Source: Clostridia bacterium (lineage in GTDB: Bacteria; Bacillota; Clostridia; Christensenellales; Borkfalkiaceae). Taken from it: DNA of 64,000 nucleotides. Location of the stretch: NCBI GenBank assembly GCA_017466825.1, contig JAFTTJ010000018.1, positions 22,513 to 86,512 on the forward strand, in the 5' to 3' direction. Shown here piece by piece: positions 1-7,819 of this stretch. Position numbers and translations under genes: made by a program. The stretch's first letter is position 1; each line of letters opens with the position of its first letter. Below the pieces are notes generated by a model. The model was not told the DNA's origin, did no database searches, and saw only the letters and a program-made list of their open reading frames with translations.

Positions 1-1382
1 GACCTAAAAAGGTTGCGGTAGAGCAGGGCTCTACACCACCTAAAAAACCCGTAGCGCCAAAGCCTGCAACGCCAAAACCCGTAACTCCAAAGCCTGCAAC
101 GCCAAAACCGAAACCTATCGTTCCACCGCCACAGCCTAAGCCCAAATACACACCGCCGCCGCAACCGCAAAGACAGCCCAAGCCCGCTAGCAAAGAGCCG
201 AGTTTCTTTGCAAAGTGCTATAACTTTATATTTACGATTATCGCGCTCGTTTTAACGGCGATAGCGTGTTTTATAGCGGTGATTTCAAACGCCGATTGGG
301 GCGCTTGGCAATGGATAATCGGTATCGGTGGGGGACTGGTTTTCGCCACGGCGATTATGCATATTTTGCTTGGAATCGTTGAAGACGACGAAGGCATAGA
401 TAAGACCGTCGCTTGGGTAGACGGAGTAGTCGTAATTTTAAATATCGTCGCTTTCGCCATTTTAGGCGAAGGTTATACGGGTATATTTTACGGCTTGTCT
501 ATCGTAATGCTCGTCGCTTCGGCATTTTTTTGCGGACTGTGTTTTTACACGGGGGATACGGTTGGGGCTATATTTAATCTCGTGGTTGCAATCGCGACTT
601 TAATAGGCGTTTTAGTCTTCGTCCTGATAGCCTTTTCTATTTATTGGAACGTAATGCAATGGATAACCGCAATCGGCGCTCTGATAGTTTTGTTTGGCGT
701 AGGCGCGCCAATAGTTTATCTTTTAGACGACGAGGGGGACTGCGATTATTATACTACGACGGGTATAATTTTGGCTATCGTAACAGTTGCTAATATTATA
801 CTTCAAAGCCTGTTAATCGACTTATACGCGGTTATTTTCTACTTTATCAACGGCGCGTCGCTCGTGGTTGCCTTTATTTTTATGGTTATCACCTTTGACG
901 ATTATGAAGAAGAGTGGGGATGGTTTTACTTGCTCACTTGTCTTTTAAACGTCTTTTCAGTAGTGTTCGTCGCGCTTATAAAACCCTTGGCTGGCGACGC
1001 CGTTTCACCGTGGGTGCTCGGCGTTGGCGGTATTGCAATAATCCTTCCCATGGCGATTTTATTCTTGCGACGTCTTGAAGACGATTACGTCGTTGAAGGG
1101 TATAGTTTAGGCACGCTTATCTGCGCAATAATTCAAACGATCAACGTTATACTTATGGCAAAAATTGGTCAAGACTATTTCTTAACCTTTTTAATCGTGG
1201 CTACTGCGGCGTTTATCGGCGCGCTCGTCATGGTCGTAGTCAACGTCGTTACCGAAGAACTCGGCTACTTAATCTTTTTAAATATAGTCGTTATCGTAGC
1301 AATACCGCTAACCGTTTGGCTTTTCGGCTTTGACGGGCTTACGGCAATAAGCACTTATTTTTCAACTGTTACGCAAGCGTAA
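1..1382 (+). CDS. proline-rich multi-pass membrane protein, 5' end outside window
   Basis: The reading frame is open from base 3, so the gene starts before the window; 459 residues are visible. Residues 1 to about 65 are a Pro/Lys/Ala/Thr linker of PKPATPKPV-type repeats, ending in a serine/lysine-rich stretch. The rest is very hydrophobic, with roughly a dozen membrane segments separated by short acidic loops (EDDEG, DDEGD, EEEW, LEDD). The membrane part looks like three diverged copies of about 116 residues: a W-rich start (WQWI near 303, QWI near 657, PWVLG near 1006), then an acidic loop, then two or three more helices. The proline-rich end is probably cytoplasmic. I do not recognise the family. 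A strong terminator follows the stop codon, so this is the last gene of its unit. Confidence 0.75.
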   Translation, partial: PKKVAVEQGSTPPKKPVAPKPATPKPVTPKPATPKPKPIVPPPQPKPKYTPPPQPQRQPKPASKEPSFFAKCYNFIFTIIALVLTAIACFIAVISNADWGAWQWIIGIGGGLVFATAIMHILLGIVEDDEGIDKTVAWVDGVVVILNIVAFAILGEGYTGIFYGLSIVMLVASAFFCGLCFYTGDTVGAIFNLVVAIATLIGVLVFVLIAFSIYWNVMQWITAIGALIVLFGVGAPIVYLLDDEGDCDYYTTTGIILAIVTVANIILQSLLIDLYAVIFYFINGASLVVAFIFMVITFDDYEEEWGWFYLLTCLLNVFSVVFVALIKPLAGDAVSPWVLGVGGIAIILPMAILFLRRLEDDYVVEGYSLGTLICAIIQTINVILMAKIGQDYFLTFLIVATAAFIGALVMVVVNVVTEELGYLIFLNIVVIVAIPLTVWLFGFDGLTAISTYFSTVTQA

Positions 1383-1413
1383 AAAAGATGCGAGCGTAAG
1401 AGCAGTAAACGTT

Positions 1414-1437
1414 ACGCCCCGCTTTTGCGGGGCGTTT
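1414..1437 (+). terminator. intrinsic terminator after the membrane protein gene
   Basis: A 9-bp perfect stem (ACGCCCCGC / GCGGGGCGT) with a TTTT loop, followed by a short T tract, lies 32 bases after the stop. Confidence 0.8.
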
Positions 1438-1651
1438 GATTATTTGAGCGGAAACCTATTATCCGTCAACATCTTGCAAACGAGTGGCAGAAAAGCTTAA
1501 AATCTTATAAAACCCCCAATATTTTTAAAAAATCTTTAAACGAGCCTTATCTCCGTTGACTTATTTAAAATTTTGTAGTACAATACTGTTGCAAAAATCC
1601 TTTGCAAGGCGGTTTTATTTTCGCTAGAAATTGTTGTAAAACTAAATAGTC

Positions 1652-1692
1652 GCTTCCATAGTTAAATGGATATAACAAGCCCCTCCTAAGGG
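1652..1692 (+). pseudogene. 5' half of a split tRNA-Arg(CCT); left attachment site
   Basis: The segment holds a 5' acceptor strand (GCTTCCA), a D arm (GTTA...TAAC) and the 5' side of the anticodon arm (AGCCC, then CTCCTAA), followed by GGG. After 1692 the sequence no longer matches a tRNA: the 3' anticodon strand becomes GGGTG and there is no T arm. Joined to 17231-17264 it gives a complete cloverleaf with a perfect AGCCC/GGGCT anticodon stem. The 11 bases CCTCCTAAGGG at 1682-1692 recur at 17220-17230 and are the presumed integration core. The acceptor stem of the rebuilt tRNA has two G-U pairs (first and fourth pairs). Confidence 0.75.
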
Positions 1693-1789
1693 TGTGCTAT
1701 TCCTAAAATGAACCCATCAAAACGGGGCAAAACAATGCGAAAACTGCTCAAAATCGCGCATTTTGACGATATGGCAGTCGGCTAAAATA

Positions 1790-1818
1790 AAATTTGGTGA
1801 CCTATTTGGTGACCACGG
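1790..1818. repeat. GGTGACC repeats near the left element end
   Basis: Two direct copies of TTTGGTGACC lie about 12 bases apart inside the left end of the element. The same heptamer occurs as an inverted pair at 17056-17075 near the right end. Arm-type integrase binding sites are one possible explanation; this is inference. Confidence 0.35.
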
Positions 1819-1871
1819 CGAAAAAAGTTCGCCAAAGTGGGTATTGCTATATCCTGTAAAATTGAATACTT

Positions 1872-1946
1872 GTTCTCATAGTTAAACGGATATAACGGAG
1901 CCCTCCTAAGGCTCAATTCGGGGTTCGATTCCCTGTGGGAACACCA
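1872..1946 (+). tRNA. tRNA-Arg (anticodon CCT), carried by the element
   Basis: A full cloverleaf can be drawn: acceptor GTTCTCA / TGGGAAC, D arm GTTA/TAAC, anticodon stem GAGCC/GGCTC around loop CTCCTAA, T stem CGGGG/CCCTG with loop TTCGATT, discriminator A and an encoded CCA. The anticodon CCT reads AGG. It has the same length as the split tRNA-Arg(CCT) and a closely similar D arm and anticodon loop, but different acceptor and T stems, so it is a diverged homologue rather than a duplicate. It lies inside the element, about 180 bp from the left junction, where it could replace the host gene that the element interrupts. Confidence 0.9.
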
Positions 1947-1999
1947 AAACTTAAGGCTACATTAATCAATGTGGCCTTGATTTATCTCAGGAGTTATTT

Positions 2000-2698
2000 A
2001 TGGAAATAAATATTGAAACTTTTAGGAATGGTGATTGGTATATTAAATACTTTTCTAAAGAAAAATATGCCCAGGCCTTTTATGATTTGGGACAAATACA
2101 GGTTTGCCCCTTAAGTTATTTTATTGGTTTAGAAAAACAAGGACGTGGAGACAATAATGAAGGTTTTATTAATGGTCCTGGAATATTGTATTGTAAGGAA
2201 GAAGGAGAAACAAAATATAAGAAATTAGTGGATTATACCGTTTTACGTGCTAATACACAAAGTCTTATTTTTTGCATTTCCGACCCACCTAGGTTTGTTT
2301 ATGAGGGTGAAACTTTTATAATAGACCCTAAAATTTATGACGATTTTGGAGAAAACACAGCTGAATTATTTGCAGTATTTGTTAATAAAAAGTTTTTTGA
2401 AGAAAAATTATTGCAATATTGTAAGACAAAAGGAATAGGTCTAATTTATGGACATGTTTGTTATAGCGACAATGAATTGCCTCCAGAAGAAATAGGTAAA
2501 ATTATTGGAAACGAATCTCATAAACATTACTTTAAGAAAAGTACGAAGTTCCACCATCAATGTGAATATCGTTATGTAATACAAAACACATTAGAAAGTT
2601 TTTTGACACGAACCAGCGCAACAAAGACTGCTAATGGTTATATATTTGAAATAGGAAGTCTTCAAGAAGGAGCATTTCTCGCTAAAATAGTTCGATAA
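2000..2698 (+). CDS. hypothetical element cargo protein, 232 aa
   Basis: The start is supported by an AGGAG site seven bases upstream. The protein is soluble-looking and rich in aromatic and charged residues, without signal peptide or membrane segment. It begins MEINIETFRNGDWYIKYFSK and contains HKHYFKKSTKFHHQCEYRYV near residue 180, a His/Lys-rich stretch that might be a binding or catalytic site. I do not recognise the family. It directly follows the element-borne tRNA-Arg and could be co-transcribed with it; a terminator follows. Its base composition is AT-rich like the rest of the element. Its position beside the defence genes makes a defence role possible, but nothing in the sequence shows it. 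Confidence 0.7.
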   Translation: MEINIETFRNGDWYIKYFSKEKYAQAFYDLGQIQVCPLSYFIGLEKQGRGDNNEGFINGPGILYCKEEGETKYKKLVDYTVLRANTQSLIFCISDPPRFVYEGETFIIDPKIYDDFGENTAELFAVFVNKKFFEEKLLQYCKTKGIGLIYGHVCYSDNELPPEEIGKIIGNESHKHYFKKSTKFHHQCEYRYVIQNTLESFLTRTSATKTANGYIFEIGSLQEGAFLAKIVR

Positions 2699-2699
2699 T

Positions 2700-2727
2700 A
2701 AAACGACCGATTTCTCGGTCGTTTTTG
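2700..2727 (+). terminator. intrinsic terminator
   Basis: AAACGACCGA / TCGGTCGTTT stem with a TTTC loop and T tract directly after the stop of the 232-aa gene; a degraded similar hairpin lies at about 3224-3250 before the caspase-like gene's stop. Confidence 0.75.
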
Positions 2728-2742
2728 CATTATAGCGCGTTT

Positions 2743-3144
2743 CTATTCTTCTTTAAATTCGGTCAGCATTCGCAGGTGCGCTTGGTTGTAGTATTTTCTG
2801 AAGGTTGCCCACGGTAGGCTCGTATCTTGCGAGAAGGCGATTATCACGCCTATCAGTTCGCCTTTGTCTTTCGCCTCGGTAATTGCCTTTTCATAGTCTT
2901 TGTTTTTTTGTGGGTTATCGAAGTGTTCTAGGAGTTCTTTGACCCGTTGCTTGGCTTTGGGCGTTGTGGGTATCTTATCCCAGCCACGGTCGTAGTTTGC
3001 CATGCCGTCTATCCATAATCTGCTTATTCTGCCGTCTTTGATTCCGTAGCCACTCGGCTCATCAAACACTTGTACGTAGAATTTTATTCCGCCTATTGTT
3101 CCGAATTGCCAGTTGCCTTCCGTTTGGGTGATTTTTATCTTCAT
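2743..3144 (-). CDS. conserved mobile-element protein of unknown function, 133 aa
   Basis: ATG at 3144 follows a GGAGGTG site. The protein is small, soluble and has the pattern YVQVFDEPSGYGIKDGRISRLWI, then NYDRGWDKIPT, followed by a charged helical C-terminus (KAKQRVKELLEHF). I associate this pattern with short conserved proteins that recur in integrative elements and phages of Clostridia, from memory and without a firm family name. It ends just before the convergent 232-aa gene and is separated from the caspase-like gene by about 110 bp. Function unknown. Confidence 0.6.
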   Translation of the reverse strand: MKIKITQTEGNWQFGTIGGIKFYVQVFDEPSGYGIKDGRISRLWIDGMANYDRGWDKIPTTPKAKQRVKELLEHFDNPQKNKDYEKAITEAKDKGELIGVIIAFSQDTSLPWATFRKYYNQAHLRMLTEFKEE

Positions 3145-3252
3145 ATCGCACCTCCGTATCGTTAAACAAACAATACCGTAAACGGCAATTAAAGTCCAGC
3201 ATAACCCGCCGAAAAGCCAAAGAAAAACGACCGATTTCTCAGCCGTTTTAAT

Positions 3253-4743
3253 TTAATCTATTTCCACTTTTTTATAGCGCAAACTAAAGTCTTCTGGTAA
3301 AGTAAAATAATAATTGTCCAAATTTTCATCTTCCAAAGTAAAGATTATCATATCAGGAGGTGCAACCATTCTTTCGGCTAGAATTCTCTTGATTTCGGGT
3401 AATGAATATGTTGTTGCCCAGAAAGCATAATTTGAATCAATTTCTTCTGTTCCATCACCAGTGTAAAGAATATTTTTAGCTTGATAATATATTTTTTGAA
3501 ATTTAAAAATTTTATCACCGTTTTCCATTGTGTCGATTTGAACACATTGAATATGCAGTTCGATCCGCTCTTCAGATCCAGGAATATAAAGAAATAAATC
3601 GCTTTCATCGCGAAGTTTTTCTGCGATAAAGTTTTTGCTTTTTTGAAAGTGTTCGTCCTCTAATAATTTTAAAATCTCTAAAAATAGTGAATTTTTAGGT
3701 CGTTCTCTTAATACGCCATAACTATTAAAATATATTTCATAAGCCATACCATTTAATAAATGAATTTTCACATCATGAGAAATGGTAGTTTGATTTGAAA
3801 AGGTTTTTATAAAATTTATTACAGTCCAAGCACCACCATCGGCTGCTTGATAAATATTTCTTCCTAACACAAATAAATCACTTGCGCTTACTGAAGAAAA
3901 ATTTATAGTTTTAATGAGTGGAATTGCTTCATTTTGAGTATTAAAATAATAACTTTTTAGCTTTTCTACTACTTTTCCTATCTGGGTATTGGGGTTAAAA
4001 TAGTAGGTTCTATCTGCTAATGCTTCCGCCGAATAAAAAGCAAACGCGTCAATACGGTCTTCATTAAAATAATAATTGCCTATCAAAGAGGTATGCTCCC
4101 ACGAAATTTGTTTACCGCGAGAATCTGCAATAAGTATTTCTCTAACATGCTTAAACATGTTTTCTACGGGAATTCTAGGTGTATCAATAGAAGCAAGTAG
4201 TGCCTTTGTGTATAGACCGTGATTTCCTGCTTCTAGAGACAATTGTCCAGGTGAAGTCGAGAAAGCTATAATAGTTCCACTTGGTGCAAAAACAGGAGCA
4301 AATCCTTTTACTTGATTGCCACGAGCATCAGGGTTTTGTCTGCAGGCGTCAAGAATAATTATTTTTGTGGTTAGGTGGTTAAATACGTTTTTACCTTCAA
4401 GTGCTGAAATAACAGTATCTAATGTAAGTGCCATCCATTCTCTATATCCATTATCGCCTTCAGCAACATCAATAGGCATTAAAAGATTTTTACCATTGCA
4501 TTCAAAACCATGTCCAGCAAAATAAAATAAAGCGACTTCATATTGGGGCAAGCGAGACTCAAAATCGTCAATGGCTTTATGTAATTTTTCGCGATCTAAA
4601 TCCTTATATAATAATACTTCATAGTTTAAGGATTCAAGTTTTTGTGCTACCGAGGTAGCGTCATTAATGGCGCAACGTAATTTAGGTAAACAAGAATATA
4701 AATAATTATCGTTACCAATACAAAGCGCTAACTGTTTTTTCAT
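3253..4743 (-). CDS. caspase-like (peptidase C14) protein, 496 aa
   Basis: The first ~230 residues form a caspase/metacaspase-like peptidase: start MKKQLALCIGNDNY, then the His motif YFAGHGFE (His about residue 96) and the Cys motif IIILDACRQNP (Cys about residue 154), the catalytic dyad. The remaining ~260 residues are a separate region with YFN/YYF-rich stretches that I do not recognise; it may sense a trigger or bind a partner. In bacterial immunity, caspase-like proteases act as death effectors that are switched on by upstream sensing proteins. Here the gene follows a one-helix membrane protein (17 bp upstream) and an HNH nuclease on the same strand, which suggests one transcript. The start has an AAGGTG site. 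No signal peptide is seen. Confidence 0.85.
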   Translation of the reverse strand: MKKQLALCIGNDNYLYSCLPKLRCAINDATSVAQKLESLNYEVLLYKDLDREKLHKAIDDFESRLPQYEVALFYFAGHGFECNGKNLLMPIDVAEGDNGYREWMALTLDTVISALEGKNVFNHLTTKIIILDACRQNPDARGNQVKGFAPVFAPSGTIIAFSTSPGQLSLEAGNHGLYTKALLASIDTPRIPVENMFKHVREILIADSRGKQISWEHTSLIGNYYFNEDRIDAFAFYSAEALADRTYYFNPNTQIGKVVEKLKSYYFNTQNEAIPLIKTINFSSVSASDLFVLGRNIYQAADGGAWTVINFIKTFSNQTTISHDVKIHLLNGMAYEIYFNSYGVLRERPKNSLFLEILKLLEDEHFQKSKNFIAEKLRDESDLFLYIPGSEERIELHIQCVQIDTMENGDKIFKFQKIYYQAKNILYTGDGTEEIDSNYAFWATTYSLPEIKRILAERMVAPPDMIIFTLEDENLDNYYFTLPEDFSLRYKKVEID

Positions 4744-4760
4744 AATTACACCTTTTTGTA

Positions 4761-5255
4761 TTAAAAATCTATTTTACCAATGCTGTATATTTCACTCATA
4801 TTTTCTTTAAATTTAAACAGCGTATATTCAACAAATTTGTTATTATAATCCTTATATTTCAAAATAATTTTTTTCGTTTTTAATGTATCGTATAAAGTAC
4901 AAGAAACTGAAATGGAAATCATTTCTTTTGGCTTTATCATCGTTGGCAAAACATAATAACATTGTAGCTCACCTAATGAGTTTCTGTGTTGGTCATCATA
5001 TGTTTCCAGTTGAATTTCTCGAAAGTTTTCTTTTCCGTCATTCAAGCATAGAAACAAATCTTGAAATAACTTTGCTATATTGCTAGGATTATAGACCGTT
5101 ATAATCGCACGAAAATAGTTTTCTTTTACAAAGTGCTTTGATGCAAAAAACTTCAAAGCTCCTTTTTTATTGTATATATTTACACAAACAAAAGAAATCC
5201 CCGCTGTTAATAGTGAGGTTGCCAACGATATTAAAAGTGTTTGCCACCAATTCAT
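4761..5255 (-). CDS. single-pass membrane protein next to caspase gene, 164 aa
   Basis: An N-terminal hydrophobic segment (residues about 6-28, TLLISLATSLLTAGISFVC) anchors a ~135-residue soluble domain rich in beta-type patterns, for example FRAIITVYNPSN and ISISVSCTLYD, which resembles an immunoglobulin-like fold to the eye only. No catalytic motif is visible. Start ATG 5255 has a GGAG site. It lies 14 bp after the HNH gene and 17 bp before the caspase-like gene. In such a context it could be a sensor, a substrate or a membrane-acting effector for the protease. Function is inferred from position only. Confidence 0.65.
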   Translation of the reverse strand: MNWWQTLLISLATSLLTAGISFVCVNIYNKKGALKFFASKHFVKENYFRAIITVYNPSNIAKLFQDLFLCLNDGKENFREIQLETYDDQHRNSLGELQCYYVLPTMIKPKEMISISVSCTLYDTLKTKKIILKYKDYNNKFVEYTLFKFKENMSEIYSIGKIDF

Positions 5256-5269
5256 AGTTTTGCTCCTAT

Positions 5270-6007
5270 TTATAAATGTATATTGTACATCAGCCTGTCT
5301 TCACGGCCGTTGTCGTATAAAAATGCTTTTTGGTCGTAATTAAAGACTGGTTTGGCTTTGTGTATTATGCGGTGATGGTCTGGACAAACTATCATCACGT
5401 TTTTCGCGTCGTTGTTTGCGGTGAGGGAGAAGGGTTGAATGTGATGAGCTTCACTTACGTCAACGCCATACATTTCAATTGCTCGTGCTCCACATATTTG
5501 GCAACGGTATTCATACAACCCTTTAAGCGATTGTTGAATTTTAGGGTCGAATACGCGGTTCTTGGATTCTTTTATAGTTTTAATAATGTGAGCGGTGCTG
5601 TCCTTACCGTTTATTATTGCTTCTAATTCGTCTTCAGTACATCCGTGAATAATTTTCCGTGCTTGCTGTCTTTCGTGTTCCTCAATGGTTATTACTTCGT
5701 TATCGGCTATAATGGACTGAACAATTTTAGTTAATTCTTCAAAGGTATAGTGTTTTAAGCCATTGTGAAAAGTTTCAACAACAGCGTTAGGCATTCTTTT
5801 ATTGAAACCAACGCGGTGGCTACCTGTTAATGGGTCAAACTCATCACGACGGAGTTTTAGGTAATGATTATCTTTACCAAATTTTAAGGACAAATCACCA
5901 AAAGCCTCGGTTAACGTAGAATAACCAAGCGCTTTCATTGCATCCCTATCAAATTTTGAAAAATAATACGCCAATATCGTGGCTTTTCTATTATTATCGG
6001 TTAGCAA
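5270..6007 (-). CDS. HNH endonuclease, 245 aa
   Basis: The C-terminal ~80 residues form an HNH/McrA-type nuclease: the zinc ligands CQICG near residue 170, then EAHHIQPFS (catalytic His pair), NDAKN, and CPDHHRIIHKA. The N-terminal ~150 residues carry the specificity or oligomerisation part; the stretch starting YYFSKFDRDAMKALGYS resembles the N-terminal region of HNH restriction-type proteins. The best start is TTG at 6007, with an AAGGAG site at seven bases' spacing; no better-placed ATG lies upstream. It is the first gene of a minus-strand unit that continues into the membrane and caspase-like genes, and it is divergent from the methyltransferase gene. It may cut modified or foreign DNA; its target is unknown. 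Confidence 0.8.
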   Translation of the reverse strand: MLTDNNRKATILAYYFSKFDRDAMKALGYSTLTEAFGDLSLKFGKDNHYLKLRRDEFDPLTGSHRVGFNKRMPNAVVETFHNGLKHYTFEELTKIVQSIIADNEVITIEEHERQQARKIIHGCTEDELEAIINGKDSTAHIIKTIKESKNRVFDPKIQQSLKGLYEYRCQICGARAIEMYGVDVSEAHHIQPFSLTANNDAKNVMIVCPDHHRIIHKAKPVFNYDQKAFLYDNGREDRLMYNIHL

Positions 6008-6176
6008 GTTGATCTCCTTAAAGTTGTTTTCTTTAATTATACTGTTTTTTATGAAAAATGCAAGGACATACGTATTGTCACTTAAAATATAAGAATTTTA
6101 TATATCAAGATATAACAATACCCCTGCGGAAAGGCTTGATTTTTTTTTCGTTTTACGGTATTATATTGTTATAAAA

Positions 6177-6192
6177 TTGCGGCGCGCCGCAA
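6177..6192. promoter_or_regulatory. 16-bp perfect palindrome upstream of the methyltransferase
   Basis: TTGCGGCGCGCCGCAA lies between a TATAAA-like -10 (6170-6175) and the AAGGAG site of the methyltransferase. It is GC-rich inside an AT-rich region and holds GCGGC and GCCGC, both matching GCNGC. It could be an operator, an mRNA hairpin, or a self-methylation site. Confidence 0.5.
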
Positions 6193-6205
6193 AAAGGAGA
6201 ATAGA

Positions 6206-7186
6206 ATGTTTATAGGCAACATTGAAACCCTTACTTGTGCATCTTTTTTTGCTGGTGTTGGTGGTATTGATTTAGGTTTTGAAAAAGCAGGGTTTAAAAC
6301 TACTTACGCAAATGAGTTTGACGCATTTCCTGTAAAAACTTTTGAAAGCAATTTCCCCATTAAGGTTGATTGTAGGGATATTAACATTGTTTCAAATGCT
6401 GAAATTCCCAATTTTAATATAATGCTTGCTGGTTTTCCTTGTCAGGCTTTTTCGGTTGCAGGCTATCGCCAAGGCTTTGAAGACGAGAAAGGGCGTGGTG
6501 TGTTATTCTTTCAATTGGCTAGAATCTTTAAAGAAAAAAAGCCAGAAGTTGTCTTTTTGGAAAATGTAAAAAACCTGGTTAGTCATGATGGCGGAAAAAC
6601 CTTCAGAATTATTATTGAAGCGCTAGAGTCAGAAGGCTATCATGTTAAATATCAAGTGTTAAACACTATGGAATATGGCAATATTCCACATAACCGTGAA
6701 AGAATTTATATTGTAGGTTTTTTAGACGAACGTGCTTATAAAGAATTTGACTTTCCCAAGCCTATTGAATTAACTACTAAATTGTCCGATATTATTGATT
6801 ACGAGACTAAACTTGATGACAAGTATTATTATACTCCTGACAACTTTGGCCATTATGAAGAACTTAAATCAGGTATGACTAGAATGGATACGGTTTATCA
6901 ATGGCGCAGGGTATATGTTAGGGAAAATCAAAGCAATGTGTGTCCGACGCTAACTGCAAACATGGGAACTGGTGGACACAATGTTCCCTTGGTGTTAACG
7001 AAACACGGTATTAGGAAATTGACCCCGCATGAATGTTTTAGACTTCAAGGATTTCCCGTGGACTACAAATTACCTGAACTTTCTAGTTGTCATTTATATA
7101 AACAAGCAGGTAACTCTGTTTCGGTAACAGTTATTGCTAGAATTGCTCAAAATATAAAGCAAGCGCTTATAAATTCACAAGTATAA
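6206..7186 (+). CDS. DNA (cytosine-5) methyltransferase, 326 aa
   Basis: All main C5-methyltransferase motifs are visible: motif I ASFFAGVGGIDLGFEKAGF (SAM binding), motif IV GFPCQAFS with the catalytic Cys at about residue 79, motif VI ENVKNL, motif VIII near NIPHNRERIYIVGF, and motifs IX-X at HECFRLQGFP and YKQAGNSVSV. Length is typical of a stand-alone type II enzyme, with the target recognition region at about residues 190-265. The start follows AAGGAG. The methyltransferase is convergent with three minus-strand genes that look like nucleases, giving a restriction-modification cassette. Specificity cannot be read from sequence; GCNGC is a guess from the neighbouring gene and the promoter palindrome. 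Confidence 0.93.
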   Translation: MFIGNIETLTCASFFAGVGGIDLGFEKAGFKTTYANEFDAFPVKTFESNFPIKVDCRDINIVSNAEIPNFNIMLAGFPCQAFSVAGYRQGFEDEKGRGVLFFQLARIFKEKKPEVVFLENVKNLVSHDGGKTFRIIIEALESEGYHVKYQVLNTMEYGNIPHNRERIYIVGFLDERAYKEFDFPKPIELTTKLSDIIDYETKLDDKYYYTPDNFGHYEELKSGMTRMDTVYQWRRVYVRENQSNVCPTLTANMGTGGHNVPLVLTKHGIRKLTPHECFRLQGFPVDYKLPELSSCHLYKQAGNSVSVTVIARIAQNIKQALINSQV

Positions 7187-7212
7187 AAAAAGAGGCTAAT
7201 GCCTCTTTTTTC
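7187..7212. terminator. bidirectional terminator between convergent R-M genes
   Basis: AAAAAAAGAGGC / GCCTCTTTTTT stem with a TAAT loop; A and T tracts on both sides fit termination on both strands. Confidence 0.8.
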
Positions 7213-7213
7213 T

Positions 7214-7804
7214 TTATATTTTTACTATTTCAGTTTTAGTTATCTTAAAGGTGTTCTTTGATATGTATTTGCCGAATTCGATTAAACCGCTGTAAATACT
7301 AAATCTCGGTCTACGGCCTTGCGCTTTTTGGTCTTCAACGGTTTGTGTAGCGTTTACGGGATAATTCATAATTTCGGCTGTATCTATTTCGTATACGTCA
7401 AATGTGCCATCCCAATTGCCTTCTCTATAAAAGTCGACAAAGAAAATTCTATCCCATTGTGAATGAGGTCCAAAAGAAGTAAGGTCAGGTAAAACGCTAC
7501 AAGCCTTAACTTGTACACGATTATTGTTTCTAGAACCATTAGGGTCATAGCAGTCAAACGAAGAGTTTGCTCCAACAATGCTCGACGTACATCTCCACAT
7601 GTTATGAGCTATTGCAAAACCTATTTCTGAAAGTCCTTCGGGTAAATTTACTGACCTAGCATTAAGTTCATTTAAGTTAGCGCAGAGTTTACGCCAACTT
7701 TCATAAATATTGAACAACTTAGGAATATCGTTGTTGTCAAAAATAGTAACTTCCGCGCGTTTATCGCCTTCAGGCAAATGCAAAATTCTATGCTCAATTT
7801 TCAT
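7214..7804 (-). CDS. probable type II restriction endonuclease (Bsp6I-like), 196 aa
   Basis: A PD-(D/E)xK-like core is visible: SFDCYDPNG near residue 84, then RVQVKACSVLPDL (QVKA as the ExK-type element) and WDRIFFVDFY. The small size, the tight pairing with a C5 methyltransferase and the overall pattern recall the Bsp6I family (GCNGC), from memory and unverified. It is the last gene of a minus-strand set with two further nuclease-like genes upstream and shares a terminator with the convergent methyltransferase. ATG 7804 has a GGAG site ten bases upstream. If a nuclease, it cuts unmethylated sites that the partner methyltransferase protects. Confidence 0.6.
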   Translation of the reverse strand: MKIEHRILHLPEGDKRAEVTIFDNNDIPKLFNIYESWRKLCANLNELNARSVNLPEGLSEIGFAIAHNMWRCTSSIVGANSSFDCYDPNGSRNNNRVQVKACSVLPDLTSFGPHSQWDRIFFVDFYREGNWDGTFDVYEIDTAEIMNYPVNATQTVEDQKAQGRRPRFSIYSGLIEFGKYISKNTFKITKTEIVKI

Positions 7805-7819
7805 TTGTATAATTCTCCA

